Positions 43,839 through 54,039 of a DNA stretch of 64,000 nucleotides are shown piece after piece. The notes below the pieces were generated by a model. The model made no database searches. It was not told where the DNA came from and was given only the letters and a program-made list of their open reading frames with translations. A program made the translations under genes and the position numbers. Origin of the DNA: Pseudomonas sp. PSKL.D1 (GTDB lineage: Bacteria > Pseudomonadota > Gammaproteobacteria > Pseudomonadales > Pseudomonadaceae). The stretch spans positions 3,830,001 to 3,894,000 of the forward strand of contig NZ_CP118607.1 in assembly GCF_028898945.1 (NCBI RefSeq), written 5' to 3'. Positions within the stretch are counted from its first letter, which is position 1. Each line of letters begins with the position of its first letter.

Positions 43839-46489
43839 GGGGCGTCGTTTTCAGCTACAGGTTGTTCAGGCAGGGGCAAGCATAGTGTGATGCAGGTGCC
43901 ATGGCCATCAATGCCATCATCCACCAGAATCTGCCCGCCATGGGCGCCGATCATGCCTTGGCAGATGGCCAGGCCCAAACCTGTGCCCTGCCCGCCCCGG
44001 TCGCCACGGGCGGCGGTGTAGAACATGTCGAAGATCTTCTCGCGCTCGGCAACGGGGATGCCCGGGCCTTGGTCGCTGACGGCGAAGCGCAGTTGCTCGC
44101 CTTGCACCGACACGTGAATGTCCAGCCGACCCTGTGCGGGCGAGAAACGGGCAGCGTTTTCCACCACGTTGATCAGCGCTTGCTCGATCAGCGCCGCATG
44201 CACATACAGCAATGGCAGCTCGCCCGGCACGTCGGTCTGCACGCGCAGCGGCGCCAGCACGGCCCGCAGGCGGTTGAGGGCGCTGCCGACGATGTCGCCA
44301 GGCGCCACCCAGTCGCGGGCCAGTTTGAGGCCACCGTGGCCGAGGCGGGTCATGTCCAGCAGGTTTTGAATGTAGCGGTCGAGGCGTTCGGCTTCGTTGC
44401 GGGTGCCTTCCAGCAATTCGCGGCGGTCTTCCATGGGGATCGCTTCGCCCAGCGCCAGCAGGCTGTCGATGCTGCCACGCATGGCGGTGAGTGGGGTGCG
44501 TAGGTCGTGGGACACCGAAGCCAGCAGCGCGCTGCGCAACTGTTCAGTTTCGCCGTGCAGGCGGGCAGCCTCCAGTTGCTCGGCCAGTTGCGCACGGGCC
44601 AGTGCCTGGGCCAGCGGTTGGCCGAGGGCCATCAGCAGGCGCCGACGCTGTGCGCTCAATGGCTCGCCTGAACGCGGGCGCACGCCGAGCAATGCCAAGG
44701 GCTGGTCCTCCACCGCCAAGGGCCACCACCACCAACGGCCATTGGGCAAGGTATCGCTGCCGTGGCCGGCGGCCTGAACGTGCTGCCAGGCCCATTCGGC
44801 GGCAGCGCGCTCGTTGTCGCTCAGCGCATGGGCCTCACCGCTGGCCACATGCAACAGGCCTTCGGGGTTGCGCTCCATCAGGCACACCTGAATGTCGCGC
44901 CAGTCGTTCAAATGCTGCCCGGCGGCGCTGAACACGGCCTGGCGGTCGGCGGCCACGGTCAGCCGGCGCGACAGGTCGAGCAACTGGTTGGTCTGCGCCT
45001 GGGTTTCGCGCAGGGCCTGCAACTGGCGGCGCTGACGGGCCGCGAGGTTGCCGGTGAGCGCGGCCATTAGCAGGAAGAACACCAGGGTCAAAACGTCCTC
45101 TTCACGCTGGATGCTCAACGAGAAGGTGGGTGGGATGAACAGGAAATCGTAAGCCAGAAACGACAGCGCCGCGCATGCCAGTGCGGGCCCCAGGCTGCTG
45201 CGCACGGCCACCAGCAATACGGCAGCCAGGAACACCAGCGAGATGTTGGGCAGCGCCAGCACGCTCGACACGGCATGGGCCAGCCCGGCCGCCAGCCCGG
45301 TGGCCGCCAGCGCCAGCAGGTAGTGCCGCCACATCCACACACGCTGCACAGTCGCCCGCGCGGGCGGGGCTTGGTTATCGCGGTCCAGTACGTTGATTTC
45401 AAGGCCGTGGCTTTCGCGCAACAAGCGTGCCGCCACCCCGGCCCCGAAAAAGCGCCGGCGCAGGCGATCGCGGGACTGCCCCACCAGCACCAGGCTGGCG
45501 CGGCGTTCGTTGGCATGCTGGATCAGCGTGCGGGCGACTTCGCCTGCCCTCAGCAATACCACTTCGCCGCCCAGGCGCTCGGCCAACTGTTGGGCGGCCT
45601 GCAGGCGGTGGCGCGAGGTTTCGTCACGCAGCCGGCCGTTGTCGACGTGCACCAGGCTCCACGGCAAATGACGGCGCTGGGCAACGCGGCAGGCATGCCG
45701 CACCAGCCGTTCGGCCTGGTCGTCACCATCGACGCCCACCAGCAGGCGGCCGCGCAATGCCGGCGCTTCCTGGCCGCGCTGGCGGTAGCCGTGGGCCAGG
45801 TCGTTGTCCACCTGCGCGGCGGCGGTTTGCATGGCCAGTTCGCGCAGGGCGGTGAGGTTGGTCTGGGAGAAGAACGCGTCGATGGCCGCGCGGGCCTGCT
45901 CCGGCACGTACACCTTGCCCTCGCGCAGGCGTTCGAGCAGTTCGCGGGGTGGCAGGTCGATCAACACCAGTTCGAAGGCTTCCTGCAGCACCCAGTCCGG
46001 CAGGGTTTCGCGCACCTGCACGCCGGTGATGTCGCGCACCTTGTCGTTGAGGCTTTCCAGGTGCTGGACGTTGACCGTGGTGTACACGTCGATGCCGGCG
46101 GCCAGCAATTCCTGCACATCCTGCCAGCGTTTGGCATGGCGGCTGCCGGGGGCGTTGGTGTGGGCCAACTCATCGACCAGCGCCAGCGCGGGGGCGGCCT
46201 TGAGCAGGCCGTCCAGGTCCATTTCCTCCAGCGTTACGCCACGGTAGTCGGTGCGCAGCAACGGTTGCTGGAGCATACCGCCCAGCAGGGCTTCGGTTTC
46301 GGCGCGGCCATGGGTTTCCACCACCCCGGCCAGCACCTGCACGCCTTGACGTTGCTGAGCGTGGGCGGCCTGCAGCATGGCGTAGGTCTTGCCTACGCCG
46401 GGGGCTGCACCGAGGAACACTTTCAGCCTGCCGCGCCCTTCGCGCGGCAGGTTGGCCAGCAGCGCGTCTGCGCGGGTGGAGTCATTCAT
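43835..46489 (-). CDS. kdpD: KdpD sensor histidine kinase
   Basis: The 884-residue sensor has the KdpD N-terminal domain with Walker A GAAPGVGKT (27-35) and DELAHTNAPGSRH, then a USP-like domain. Four membrane helices (about 395-490), a GAF-like region, HisKA with SHDLRTPLTAM (His about 659) and HATPase (GQGTGLGLAIC) follow. It senses potassium limitation and turgor or ionic state. It lies 96 bases after kdpC, with a GGGCCGC/GCGGCCC hairpin between them. Confidence 0.96.
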   Translation of the reverse strand: MNDSTRADALLANLPREGRGRLKVFLGAAPGVGKTYAMLQAAHAQQRQGVQVLAGVVETHGRAETEALLGGMLQQPLLRTDYRGVTLEEMDLDGLLKAAPALALVDELAHTNAPGSRHAKRWQDVQELLAAGIDVYTTVNVQHLESLNDKVRDITGVQVRETLPDWVLQEAFELVLIDLPPRELLERLREGKVYVPEQARAAIDAFFSQTNLTALRELAMQTAAAQVDNDLAHGYRQRGQEAPALRGRLLVGVDGDDQAERLVRHACRVAQRRHLPWSLVHVDNGRLRDETSRHRLQAAQQLAERLGGEVVLLRAGEVARTLIQHANERRASLVLVGQSRDRLRRRFFGAGVAARLLRESHGLEINVLDRDNQAPPARATVQRVWMWRHYLLALAATGLAAGLAHAVSSVLALPNISLVFLAAVLLVAVRSSLGPALACAALSFLAYDFLFIPPTFSLSIQREEDVLTLVFFLLMAALTGNLAARQRRQLQALRETQAQTNQLLDLSRRLTVAADRQAVFSAAGQHLNDWRDIQVCLMERNPEGLLHVASGEAHALSDNERAAAEWAWQHVQAAGHGSDTLPNGRWWWWPLAVEDQPLALLGVRPRSGEPLSAQRRRLLMALGQPLAQALARAQLAEQLEAARLHGETEQLRSALLASVSHDLRTPLTAMRGSIDSLLALGEAIPMEDRRELLEGTRNEAERLDRYIQNLLDMTRLGHGGLKLARDWVAPGDIVGSALNRLRAVLAPLRVQTDVPGELPLLYVHAALIEQALINVVENAARFSPAQGRLDIHVSVQGEQLRFAVSDQGPGIPVAEREKIFDMFYTAARGDRGGQGTGLGLAICQGMIGAHGGQILVDDGIDGHGTCITLCLPLPEQPVAENDAP

Positions 46490-46527
46490 GTTTCATCCTT
46501 CGAACTCGGGGCACTGTGTAAGAGCGG

Positions 46528-46544
46528 GGGCCGCGTTGCGGCCC
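46528..46544. terminator. Hairpin between kdpC and kdpD
   Basis: GGGCCGC (46528-46534) and GCGGCCC (46538-46544) form a seven-pair stem with a three-base loop inside the 96-base kdpC-kdpD gap, beside REP-like GGCCGCTCCCAC. It has no T-tract, so it may lower read-through or stabilise the kdpFABC message rather than terminate fully. Confidence 0.35.
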
Positions 46545-46585
46545 TTTCCGACCGGTCCGGCGCCCCGGCAAGGCCGCTCCCACAA

Positions 46586-47140
46586 TCAGCGTGGTGCCAG
46601 ACGTTCCACGGCTTGGTTCAGGGCCAATACGTTGACCACCGGCGGGCCGACCAATGGGCGCAGAGTGGCCCCTTCCACCAGCGCTTGCAAGCGCTCTGCC
46701 GGGATCTGCCGGGCGGCCGCCACACGGGGGATCTGATACGCCACGGCCTCGGGGGGCAGGTGCGGATCCAGGCCGCTGCCGGAGGTGGTCAGCAAGGCCT
46801 GGGGCACCGGGCCCTGCTGCGCCTGATAAAGCGCTGCTGCGTCAGTTCTTACCCGCTCGGCCAAGGCCGGGTTGCTCGGCGCCAGGTTGCTTGCGCCGCT
46901 GGCGACGGTGGCGTAGGCGCCTGCCGAGGGGCGTGAATGGAACCAGCCATCGCCTTTGAACTCCTGGGCGATGAGTGCCGAACCACGCACCTGGCCCCGG
47001 TCATCGCGCACCAGGCTGCCGTTGGCCTGATCGGGGAAAACCACCTGCGCTACACCGGTCACCGCCAAGGGGTACAACGCGCCGGTGATCAAGGTCATCA
47101 GCAAGGCCAGGCTCAGTGCCGGGCGTACATAGCTATTCAT
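46586..47140 (-). CDS. kdpC: Potassium-transporting ATPase subunit C
   Basis: The 184-residue subunit has one N-terminal membrane helix ([21 protein letters not shown]). Family motifs are [50 protein letters not shown] and [11 protein letters not shown]. It helps KdpA take up potassium. It lies ten bases after kdpB. Confidence 0.96.
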   Translation of the reverse strand: MNSYVRPALSLALLMTLITGALYPLAVTGVAQVVFPDQANGSLVRDDRGQVRGSALIAQEFKGDGWFHSRPSAGAYATVASGASNLAPSNPALAERVRTDAAALYQAQQGPVPQALLTTSGSGLDPHLPPEAVAYQIPRVAAARQIPAERLQALVEGATLRPLVGPPVVNVLALNQAVERLAPR

Positions 47141-47150
47141 GTCAGTCTCC

Positions 47151-49205
47151 TCAAACCAGGTGCAATGCGTTCAGCAACAGGTCAATCAGCTTGATCCCGG
47201 CAAACGGCACAATGATGCCGCCCACGCCGTAGATCAGCAGGTTGCGCCGCAACAGGTGCGCCGCGCTCGCCGCCTGCACGCGCACACCGCGCAGCGCCAG
47301 CGGGATAAGCACGATGATGATCAGCGCGTTGAACACGATGGCCGAGAGGATCGCGCTCTGCGGGCTGGCCAGCTGCATCAGGTTGAGCACGCCCAGTTGC
47401 GGGTAGATGGCGGCGAACAGCGCTGGCAGGATGGCGAAGTACTTGGCCACGTCGTTGGCGATGGAGAAGGTGGTCAACGCGCCTCGGGTCACCAGCAGCT
47501 CCTTGCCCACCTGCACCACATCCAGCAGCTTGGTGGGGTCGCTGTCCAGGTCGACCATGTTGGCCGCCTCGCGCGCGGCCTGGGTGCCATCGTTCATGGC
47601 CATGCCCACGTCTGCCTGGGCCAGTGCCGGTGCGTCGTTGGCGCCGTCGCCGCACATGGCCACCAGGCGGCCGTCGTTCTGCTCCTGGCGGATGCGCGCC
47701 AGTTTCTTCTCTGGCGTGGCTTCGGCCAGCACGTCATCGACACCCGCTTCGGCAGCAATCGCTGCGGCGGTGAGCGGGTTGTCGCCGGTCACCATCACGG
47801 TGCGGATACCCAGCTTGCGCAGTTCGGCGAAGCGCTCGCGGATGCCCGGCTTGACCACATCTTTGAGGTGAATCACGCCAAGCAGGCGCTTGTCGACGCA
47901 CACCAGCAGCGGCGTGCCACCGCTTTGGGCAATGCGCTCCACTTCCCGAGCCAGGGCCTGCGGCATGTCCAGGCGTTGCATGCCGACGAAGGCCAGCACG
48001 GCATCGACGGCGCCCTTGCGGTAGCGGTGCTGCTGCAGGTCGATACCCGACAGGCGTGTTTCGGCGCTGAAGGCGATGGCGTCGTACTGCCCGGCAGCCG
48101 GCTCGGCGAAGTCGTGCAACTGGCGCAGGTACTCGACGATCGACTTGCCTTCGGCGGTGTCATCGGCCAGCGAGGCCAGTAACGCACCCTCCCCCAGTTC
48201 CTTGGCCGTTACGCCAGGCGCGGCATGCAGGGCGCTGCAACGGCGGTTGCCGAAGGTGATGGTGCCGGTCTTGTCGAGCATCAACGTGTGCACGTCCCCG
48301 GCCGCTTCCACGGCGCGGCCAGAACGTGCGATCACGTTCAGCCGCACCAGGCGGTCCATACCGGCGATGCCGATGGCCGACAGCAGGCCGCCGATGGTGG
48401 TGGGGATCAGCGTTACCAACAGGGCGGCGAGGAAGATCAATGGCAGCTCGCCACCGGCAAAGCGGGCGAACGGCTGCAGGGTCACCACCACGATCAGGAA
48501 GATCAGGGTCAGGCCGACCAGCAGGATGTCGAGGGCAATTTCGTTGGGGGTTTTCTGGCGCTTGGCGCCTTCGACCAGGGCGATCATGCGGTCCAGGGTC
48601 GATTCGCCCGGGTTGGTCGTGATGCGAATCAACAACCAGTCGGACACCAGGCGAGTGTTGCCAGTGACGGCCGAGCGGTCGCCGCCGGACTCGCGGATTA
48701 CCGGTGCGGACTCCCCGGTAATCGCCGCCTCGTTAACCGCCGCGATGCCTTCGAGCACTTCGCCGTCACCGGGAATCAGCTCACCGGCGACCACTTTGAC
48801 CACGTCGTCCTTACGCAGCTGGCTGGCGAGCACTTTCTCGAAGCCGCCCGACGCAGTGCGACGCATGGCCATCAGCCCTTGGCTGCCTGCTTTAAGGCTG
48901 TCGGCGCGGGCCTTGCCGCGGCCTTCAGCGAGGGCTTCGGCGAAGTTGGCGAACAGCACGGTGAACCACAGCCACACGGCAATCTGCACGGCAACACCGG
49001 TGCTTACACCGCTGCCGGGGGCAAAGCACAACAGCGTGGTGAGGACGGCGGTCAGGGCAACCACCAGCATCACCGGCGAGCGCTTGAGCTGACGCGGGTC
49101 GAGCTTGACGAAGGCCTGTACCAGCGCCGGGCGCCAGAGTGCGGCGAAGTGGGTCTGGTCCTTGGCGCCATGCGGGGCCTTTACTTCAGGAATGGGCATG
49201 TTCAT
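47151..49205 (-). CDS. kdpB: Potassium-transporting P-type ATPase KdpB
   Basis: The 684-residue catalytic subunit has the phosphorylated aspartate in LDKTGTIT (about residue 312), the actuator-domain ITGESAPV, the ATP-binding region, [10 protein letters not shown] and the hinge [18 protein letters not shown]. Seven membrane helices are apparent. It drives K+ uptake with ATP. Confidence 0.97.
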   Translation of the reverse strand: MNMPIPEVKAPHGAKDQTHFAALWRPALVQAFVKLDPRQLKRSPVMLVVALTAVLTTLLCFAPGSGVSTGVAVQIAVWLWFTVLFANFAEALAEGRGKARADSLKAGSQGLMAMRRTASGGFEKVLASQLRKDDVVKVVAGELIPGDGEVLEGIAAVNEAAITGESAPVIRESGGDRSAVTGNTRLVSDWLLIRITTNPGESTLDRMIALVEGAKRQKTPNEIALDILLVGLTLIFLIVVVTLQPFARFAGGELPLIFLAALLVTLIPTTIGGLLSAIGIAGMDRLVRLNVIARSGRAVEAAGDVHTLMLDKTGTITFGNRRCSALHAAPGVTAKELGEGALLASLADDTAEGKSIVEYLRQLHDFAEPAAGQYDAIAFSAETRLSGIDLQQHRYRKGAVDAVLAFVGMQRLDMPQALAREVERIAQSGGTPLLVCVDKRLLGVIHLKDVVKPGIRERFAELRKLGIRTVMVTGDNPLTAAAIAAEAGVDDVLAEATPEKKLARIRQEQNDGRLVAMCGDGANDAPALAQADVGMAMNDGTQAAREAANMVDLDSDPTKLLDVVQVGKELLVTRGALTTFSIANDVAKYFAILPALFAAIYPQLGVLNLMQLASPQSAILSAIVFNALIIIVLIPLALRGVRVQAASAAHLLRRNLLIYGVGGIIVPFAGIKLIDLLLNALHLV

Positions 49206-49215
49206 GGTGTGCTCC

Positions 49216-50910
49216 TCAGAAGCCCAGGCTCAGGTGTTCGGCGATCGGCCCGAGGGCCAGGGTCGGCAGGAAGGTCAGGCCGCCCACCAGCAGGATGGTC
49301 ACCACCAGCAAGGTGGCGAACAGCGGGCCGTGGGTGGGGAAGCTGTTCAGCCCCTGCGGTGCGGTTTTCTTCGCCGCCAGGCTGCCGGCCAAGGCCAGGA
49401 TCGGCAGGATGTAGCCGAAGCGGCCGATCAGCATGGCCAGGCCAATCATCACGTTGTGGTACACGGTGTTGGCGCCAAAGCCGGCGAACGCCGAACCGTT
49501 GTTGGCAGCGCCCGAGGTGTAGGCGTAAAGCAACTGGCTGAAGCCGTGGGCACCGGGGTTGCTCACCGCACCGGCCGGGCCGGGCAGGCTGGCGGCCAGG
49601 GCACCGAGCACCAGCACGCCTACCGGCATCACCAGCAGGGTGGCCACCAGCAGCTGCACTTCACGCGCCTGTAGCTTTTTGCCCAGGTATTCCGGCGTAC
49701 GGCCGATCATCAGGCCGGCCAGGAACACGGCAATCAGCACAAACAGCAGCATGCCGTAGAGGCCCGCGCCCACGCCGCCGAAAATCACCTCGCCGAGCAT
49801 CATGTTGACCATGGCGACCATGCCGGTGACTGGGTTGAGGCTGTCGTGCATGGCGTTGACCGAGCCGTTGGAGGCGGCAGTGGTGGTCACCGTCCACAGC
49901 ACCGAACCGGTGGTACCGAAGCGGCTTTCCTTGCCTTCGAGCGGCGGCACCTGTTGCACCTGGGCGTTTTCCAGCGCCGGGTTGGGCTGGTACTCGGCAT
50001 ACAGCGCGGTACCGCCGCCGATCAGGAACAGGGCCAGCATGCAGGCCATGATGGCGCGGCTCTGGCGCAGGTCCTTGACGTAGTGGCCGAAGGTGAACAC
50101 CAGCGCGGCCGGGATCAGGATGATCGAGGCCAGCTCGAACAGGTTGCTCCAGGCGGTCGGGTTCTCGAACGGGTGCGCCGAGTTGACGCCGAAGAAGCCG
50201 CCGCCGTTGGTGCCCAGTTGCTTGATGGCAATCTGGCTGGCGGCCGGGCCGAGCGGGATGGTCTGGTCAGCGCCTTGCAGGGTAATGGCATGGGCATAGT
50301 CAGCGAAGGTTTGCGGCACGCCCTGCCACACCAGCAGCAACGCCAGCACCAGGCAAAGCGGCAGCAGGCCGTAAAGCGTGGCGCGGGTCATGTCTGCCCA
50401 GAAGTTGCCGAGGGTGGTGGTGGAACGACGGGCGATACCGCGCGCCAGGGCAACCAGTACAGCCAGGCCGGTGGCGGCGCTGACGAAGTTCTGCACGGTG
50501 AGGCCCAGCATCTGGCTCAGGTAGCTCAGCGACGCTTCGCCGCTGTAGGCCTGCCAGTTGGTGTTGGTGACGAAGCTCACCGCCGTGTTGAAGGCCAACG
50601 ACCATTCCTGGCCGGGCAGGTGTTGCGGGTTCAGCGGCAGGTAGCCCTGCAGCAGCAACACGGTAAACAGCAGGATGAAACCGGCGAGGTTGAACGCCAA
50701 CAGGGCCAGCAGGTATTGCTTCCAGTCTTGCTCCTGTTCGGCCCGTACCCCGGCCACGCGATAGCAGCCCCGCTCCAACGGGCCGAGTATGGGGGTAAGC
50801 CAGGTACGCTGGCCTTCCATGACCTTGTAGTAGAACCGGCCCAGCAAAGGTGCCGGCACCAGCACCAGGGCGAAGAACGCCATCAGCAGTGCGAAATCGT
50901 AACTGTGCAT
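49216..50910 (-). CDS. kdpA: Potassium-transporting ATPase subunit A (channel)
   Basis: The 564-residue subunit is a ten-helix SKT-type membrane protein with the family's filter segments ([46 protein letters not shown]). It conducts K+ and is coupled to KdpB. It lies nine bases after kdpF. Confidence 0.97.
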   Translation of the reverse strand: MHSYDFALLMAFFALVLVPAPLLGRFYYKVMEGQRTWLTPILGPLERGCYRVAGVRAEQEQDWKQYLLALLAFNLAGFILLFTVLLLQGYLPLNPQHLPGQEWSLAFNTAVSFVTNTNWQAYSGEASLSYLSQMLGLTVQNFVSAATGLAVLVALARGIARRSTTTLGNFWADMTRATLYGLLPLCLVLALLLVWQGVPQTFADYAHAITLQGADQTIPLGPAASQIAIKQLGTNGGGFFGVNSAHPFENPTAWSNLFELASIILIPAALVFTFGHYVKDLRQSRAIMACMLALFLIGGGTALYAEYQPNPALENAQVQQVPPLEGKESRFGTTGSVLWTVTTTAASNGSVNAMHDSLNPVTGMVAMVNMMLGEVIFGGVGAGLYGMLLFVLIAVFLAGLMIGRTPEYLGKKLQAREVQLLVATLLVMPVGVLVLGALAASLPGPAGAVSNPGAHGFSQLLYAYTSGAANNGSAFAGFGANTVYHNVMIGLAMLIGRFGYILPILALAGSLAAKKTAPQGLNSFPTHGPLFATLLVVTILLVGGLTFLPTLALGPIAEHLSLGF

Positions 50911-50919
50911 GGCCGCTCC

Positions 50920-51009
50920 CTAGCTGCGATCGGCGCGCAGCAGCGCCACCAGCAGGTAAACCGCCAAGGCCACTGCCAAGAGCAGTGACAGACCGTCGAG
51001 CATGTACAT
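50920..51009 (-). CDS. kdpF: KdpF small membrane peptide
   Basis: This 29-residue peptide reads MYMLDGLSLLLAVALAVYLL, then VALLRADRS and a stop. It is a single membrane helix with the conserved YLLVALLRAD-type end of KdpF, which stabilises the Kdp complex. GGAG precedes the ATG by eight bases. It is the first gene of the kdp operon. Confidence 0.92.
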   Translation of the reverse strand: MYMLDGLSLLLAVALAVYLLVALLRADRS

Positions 51010-51099
51010 GAGTGGAACTCCCCGTTGTGCGGCGTGGGCCGCTTTGGGGGAATTGTCGGAGGGAGGGGTGTAAAGGGGCGAGATCGAGGGGGTGGGGTG

Positions 51100-51118
51100 G
51101 GAATAAAGAATGCGTAAA
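51100..51118 (-). promoter_or_regulatory. Candidate KdpE-binding site upstream of kdpF
   Basis: On the minus strand, TTTACGCATTCTTTATTCC lies about 90 bases upstream of kdpF. It matches 13 of 19 positions of the E. coli KdpE target as I recall it (TTTATACTTTTTTTACACC). The stretch is T-rich in an otherwise C-rich region. Position suits activation of the kdp operon. Confidence 0.35.
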
Positions 51119-51140
51119 GATGGGGGGTTTGTAGTGTTTG

Positions 51141-51216
51141 TGCCGGCCTCATCGCGGATAAATCCGCTCCTACAAGGGGCGGTGTAGGAGCGGCTTTAGC
51201 CGCGATGAGGCCGGTG
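51141..51216. repeat. REP palindrome between the kdp promoter and the AI-2E transporter gene
   Basis: CCGGCCTCATCGCGG (51143-51157) and its inverted copy (51200-51214) bracket a REP pair (AAATCCGCTCCTACA and TGTAGGAGCGGCTTT). It is of the P. putida type and lies just beyond the stop of the downstream minus-strand gene. Confidence 0.85.
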
Positions 51217-51221
51217 CAGGT

Positions 51222-52268
51222 TTACGACTGGACCTGCCCCGAATTGCGGCTCCAGTCCAGCAACAGGCTATACCCCACGGCCAACAAGGTCGGCCCGATG
51301 AACAACCCGATGAAGCCAAAGGCAATCAACCCGCCAAACACCCCCAGCAACACGATCACCAGGGGCAGGTTACCGCCCCGGCTGATCAGGTAAGGCTTGA
51401 GCACGTTGTCCACGCCACTGATCACGAAAGTGCCCCAGATGCCCAGGAACACCGCCATGCCGTACTCGCCCTGCCACACCAACCAGGCGGTGGCCGGTAT
51501 CCACGCCAGCGGCGGGCCCATCGGGATCAGGCTAAGCATGAAGGTCACCAGGCCCAGCACGATCGCGCCCGGCACACCGGCGATGAGAAACCCGATCAAC
51601 GCCAGCAAGCCTTGGGCCGCCGCCGTGCCGATCACCCCGTTCACCACGCGCTGCACGGTCCCGGCCACTAGGTCCAGATAGTACTCGGCACGCTCCCCCA
51701 CCAGGCGGTTGAGCAGGCGCAGCACAAAGGCCGCCAGCCGTGGCCCATCGCGGTAGAAGAAGAACACGAACACGATGCTCAGGGTCAGCTCCAGCACCCC
51801 ACTGCCGATTTGCGCACTGCGCGCCAGCAACCAATTGCCGACCTGGCCGAAGTAAGGCTTGATCGACGCCAGCAGCGCGGCACCCTGTTGGTCCAGCGAT
51901 TGCCACCAGCTGACCAGCCGCTCACCGACAAAGGGAATGCCACCCAGCCACTCCGGCGCATCGGGCAGCCCGTCCACCTGCACATCGCGCACGAAGGCGG
52001 TGGCATCGCGGATATGGTCGGCCAGGTTGAACCCCAGCCACACCAGCGGCAAGGCCACGATCAGGATCCAGGCGGTGGTCAGCAGGCTTGCCGCCAGCGT
52101 TTCGCGCCCGCCCAGCGCTCGCGTCAGCAGGCGCATCAGCGGCCAGCTGGCAAACGCCAGAATGGCACCCCACAGCAAGGCGGAAATAAACGGCGCCATC
52201 ACCCACAGGGCCGCGCCGAGCAAGGCCAGCAGCAGGATCTGGATCAGCAGGCGGTCATTGTTGGCCAT
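51222..52268 (-). CDS. AI-2E family transporter (PerM/UPF0118)
   Basis: The 348-residue membrane protein has about eight helices. Family features include SALLWGAILAFASWPL near the N-terminus, VFVFFFYRDG and LSLIPMGPPLAWIPA in the middle, and LLGVFGGLIAFGFIGLFIGPTLLAVG at the end. Members export small molecules or ions (AI-2 in TqsA, Na+/Li+-H+ in others), so the substrate is open. It precedes an REP element at its 3' end. Confidence 0.88.
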   Translation of the reverse strand: MANNDRLLIQILLLALLGAALWVMAPFISALLWGAILAFASWPLMRLLTRALGGRETLAASLLTTAWILIVALPLVWLGFNLADHIRDATAFVRDVQVDGLPDAPEWLGGIPFVGERLVSWWQSLDQQGAALLASIKPYFGQVGNWLLARSAQIGSGVLELTLSIVFVFFFYRDGPRLAAFVLRLLNRLVGERAEYYLDLVAGTVQRVVNGVIGTAAAQGLLALIGFLIAGVPGAIVLGLVTFMLSLIPMGPPLAWIPATAWLVWQGEYGMAVFLGIWGTFVISGVDNVLKPYLISRGGNLPLVIVLLGVFGGLIAFGFIGLFIGPTLLAVGYSLLLDWSRNSGQVQS

Positions 52269-52280
52269 GGCGGTGCTCGT

Positions 52281-53075
52281 TCAACGGATCAGCTCCAGGT
52301 GCAGGCCATCGGTTGGCGCGCTGCCCACTTCAAGGCGGTTGCTGCGCACACCGGCCTGTACCAGTTGCTCGCGCCAGGCTTCGGCTTGCTCACCGCTGAG
52401 GCTGGCGCGCAGGGTGCTGTCGAGGTTCAGGCTGCGGCCCAGCAACGTCACCCAGGCGGGTTGCGGGGCTTTCAGGTCCGGGTAGTCGAGCTTGCCGGTG
52501 TCGCGCATTTCGCGCAGCACCGTGGCGGCGGTGGGCAGCAGGTCGCCCAGCGGGCTGCTGGCGACGAACTCCTCCACATGCAGGTAGGCGCGGCGGTTGC
52601 CACGGGTGACGCTATACAACGCCACCAGGGTGTCGGCCTCCTCGGCGGAGCGGCGTAGCAGGATGAACGCCTGCTGCTCGTCACCGCCATTGAGGCGGGC
52701 ATTGGCGAATACGTCGTTGGCCCACAGGCTGGCTTCGCCGCAGTCGCGGCCCTGGCACCAGAACAATGGGTAACCGCCGTCGCGCTGCAGTTCTTCGCGT
52801 GCACTGGTGAAGGCTTCACGCGCGGTGCGCTCGACAGGCAGCTCGTAGGTAACCGAACTGACCTGGCCACGGCTTTCCACCTTGTCCTCGACGCGCAGGC
52901 GGCCACTGATCTTGCGCAGCGGGCCCATGGGGTAGATGCGCTCCTGCTCCACGGCCGGGCGCTGGTCGACCACTTTGGCGTCCACGGGCACCGGCAGGCT
53001 ACCGGCCCACAGCAACGGGCTGGCAAACGCCAGGCAGGCGGCGAGGGTGGTACGGATGGAAACGGGCGCGCTCAT
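52281..53075 (-). CDS. DUF4892 domain-containing exported protein
   Basis: The 264-residue protein has a signal peptide (LAACLAFASPLLWAGS). The DUF4892-type body begins with LPVPVDAKVVDQRP and includes EELQRDGGYPLFWCQGRDCGEASLWAND, with paired cysteines. A C-terminal part resembles a small OmpA-like repeat pattern (QLVQAGVRSNRLEVGS). It is presumably periplasmic; the function is unknown. The ATG at 53075 gives the signal peptide; longer frames do not. It lies 12 bases before the AI-2E transporter gene. Confidence 0.8.
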   Translation of the reverse strand: MSAPVSIRTTLAACLAFASPLLWAGSLPVPVDAKVVDQRPAVEQERIYPMGPLRKISGRLRVEDKVESRGQVSSVTYELPVERTAREAFTSAREELQRDGGYPLFWCQGRDCGEASLWANDVFANARLNGGDEQQAFILLRRSAEEADTLVALYSVTRGNRRAYLHVEEFVASSPLGDLLPTAATVLREMRDTGKLDYPDLKAPQPAWVTLLGRSLNLDSTLRASLSGEQAEAWREQLVQAGVRSNRLEVGSAPTDGLHLELIR

Positions 53076-53184
53076 TGGCGGCCCATGCGGCGCCCAGCGC
53101 CGAAGTGAAGCTCCAGGATGTCTGGCAGTTGCATGGTTGTCTCCCTGTTCAACCCGCCAAGCCTCGACACTTGCCCGGTGCAAG

Positions 53185-54039
53185 TCAAGCAAAGCCAAAG
53201 AAGCGATTGAAACAGTCTGCGACAAGGGCCGCGCCCTGTTCATCGTTAAGGTGCAGGTGATGCCCACCGGGCAGCACCGTTTGCTCGAAGCGTAGCTGCT
53301 TCAGCAGGCCGGTGTTGCGGGCCAGCATGCCATCGGCCGCCACCACCAGGCTGGCCGGGCATTTCACCCCCTTTACGTAGGCCATGGCCTGCCCCAGGGT
53401 CAGGCGCACGGGCGATGGCAAGGTCAGGCGACTGTCGCTGCGCCAACTGTACCCACCTGGCACTGGCATCAGGCCACGTTGGGCGAGCAGCTCGGCAGCT
53501 TCACGGCTGACGGCGACCATGCCGTTCATACGCGCTTTCACACCCTCCTCCAAGGTCGGGTACACCGTTTTGCGCTTGCCATCCATGCGCAGCTGGGCTT
53601 GCAGCGCCATGCCCAGACGATCCCCGGCGTCCTGCTCGGCACCGGTTGGTGGAATCACGCCATCGATCAAGGCCAGGTGGCTGACCCGCTCCGGCAAGGC
53701 ACCCGCCAGCTGCACCGAGATAATCGCACCCAGCGAATGCCCCAACAGGGCAAACCGCTGCCAGCCCATTTGCTCAGCCACCCGGAGCACGTCATGGGCA
53801 TAGTCGGCCAGTGCATACCCAGCCCCCAATGGCCGGTGCCCGGAGTAACCATGCCCGGCAAGGTCAAGGGCGATAATACGCAGCCCTTTGAGGCGTGGCG
53901 CCAGCCTGGCAAAGCTGTTGGCGTTGTCCAGCCAGCCATGCAGGGCAATCACCGGCATGCCATCCTCCGGGCCGAACAGGTGCGCGGCCAGTTCGATATG
54001 GCCCAGCGTGAGGCGCACCTCTTCAACCTGCGCGCTCAT
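53185..54039 (-). CDS. Alpha/beta-fold hydrolase
   Basis: The 284-residue enzyme has an oxyanion segment HGWLDNANSF, nucleophile elbow GHSLG (Ser102), a likely acid residue in VVAADG and histidine in LPGGHHLHLN. It lacks a signal peptide, so it is cytoplasmic. Substrate unknown; similar proteins act on small esters. Its start overlaps the end of a second hydrolase gene by four bases. Confidence 0.87.
   Translation of the reverse strand: MSAQVEEVRLTLGHIELAAHLFGPEDGMPVIALHGWLDNANSFARLAPRLKGLRIIALDLAGHGYSGHRPLGAGYALADYAHDVLRVAEQMGWQRFALLGHSLGAIISVQLAGALPERVSHLALIDGVIPPTGAEQDAGDRLGMALQAQLRMDGKRKTVYPTLEEGVKARMNGMVAVSREAAELLAQRGLMPVPGGYSWRSDSRLTLPSPVRLTLGQAMAYVKGVKCPASLVVAADGMLARNTGLLKQLRFEQTVLPGGHHLHLNDEQGAALVADCFNRFFGFA

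Noticed and set aside
45275..46936. A 553-codon plus-strand frame over kdpD/kdpC
   Set aside because: It is antisense to kdpD, whose domains are all intact, and has no recognisable motif.
15655..51216. The palindromic units as a CRISPR array
   Set aside because: They are scattered single or paired REP palindromes at gene ends, with no regular repeat-spacer pattern and no cas genes.
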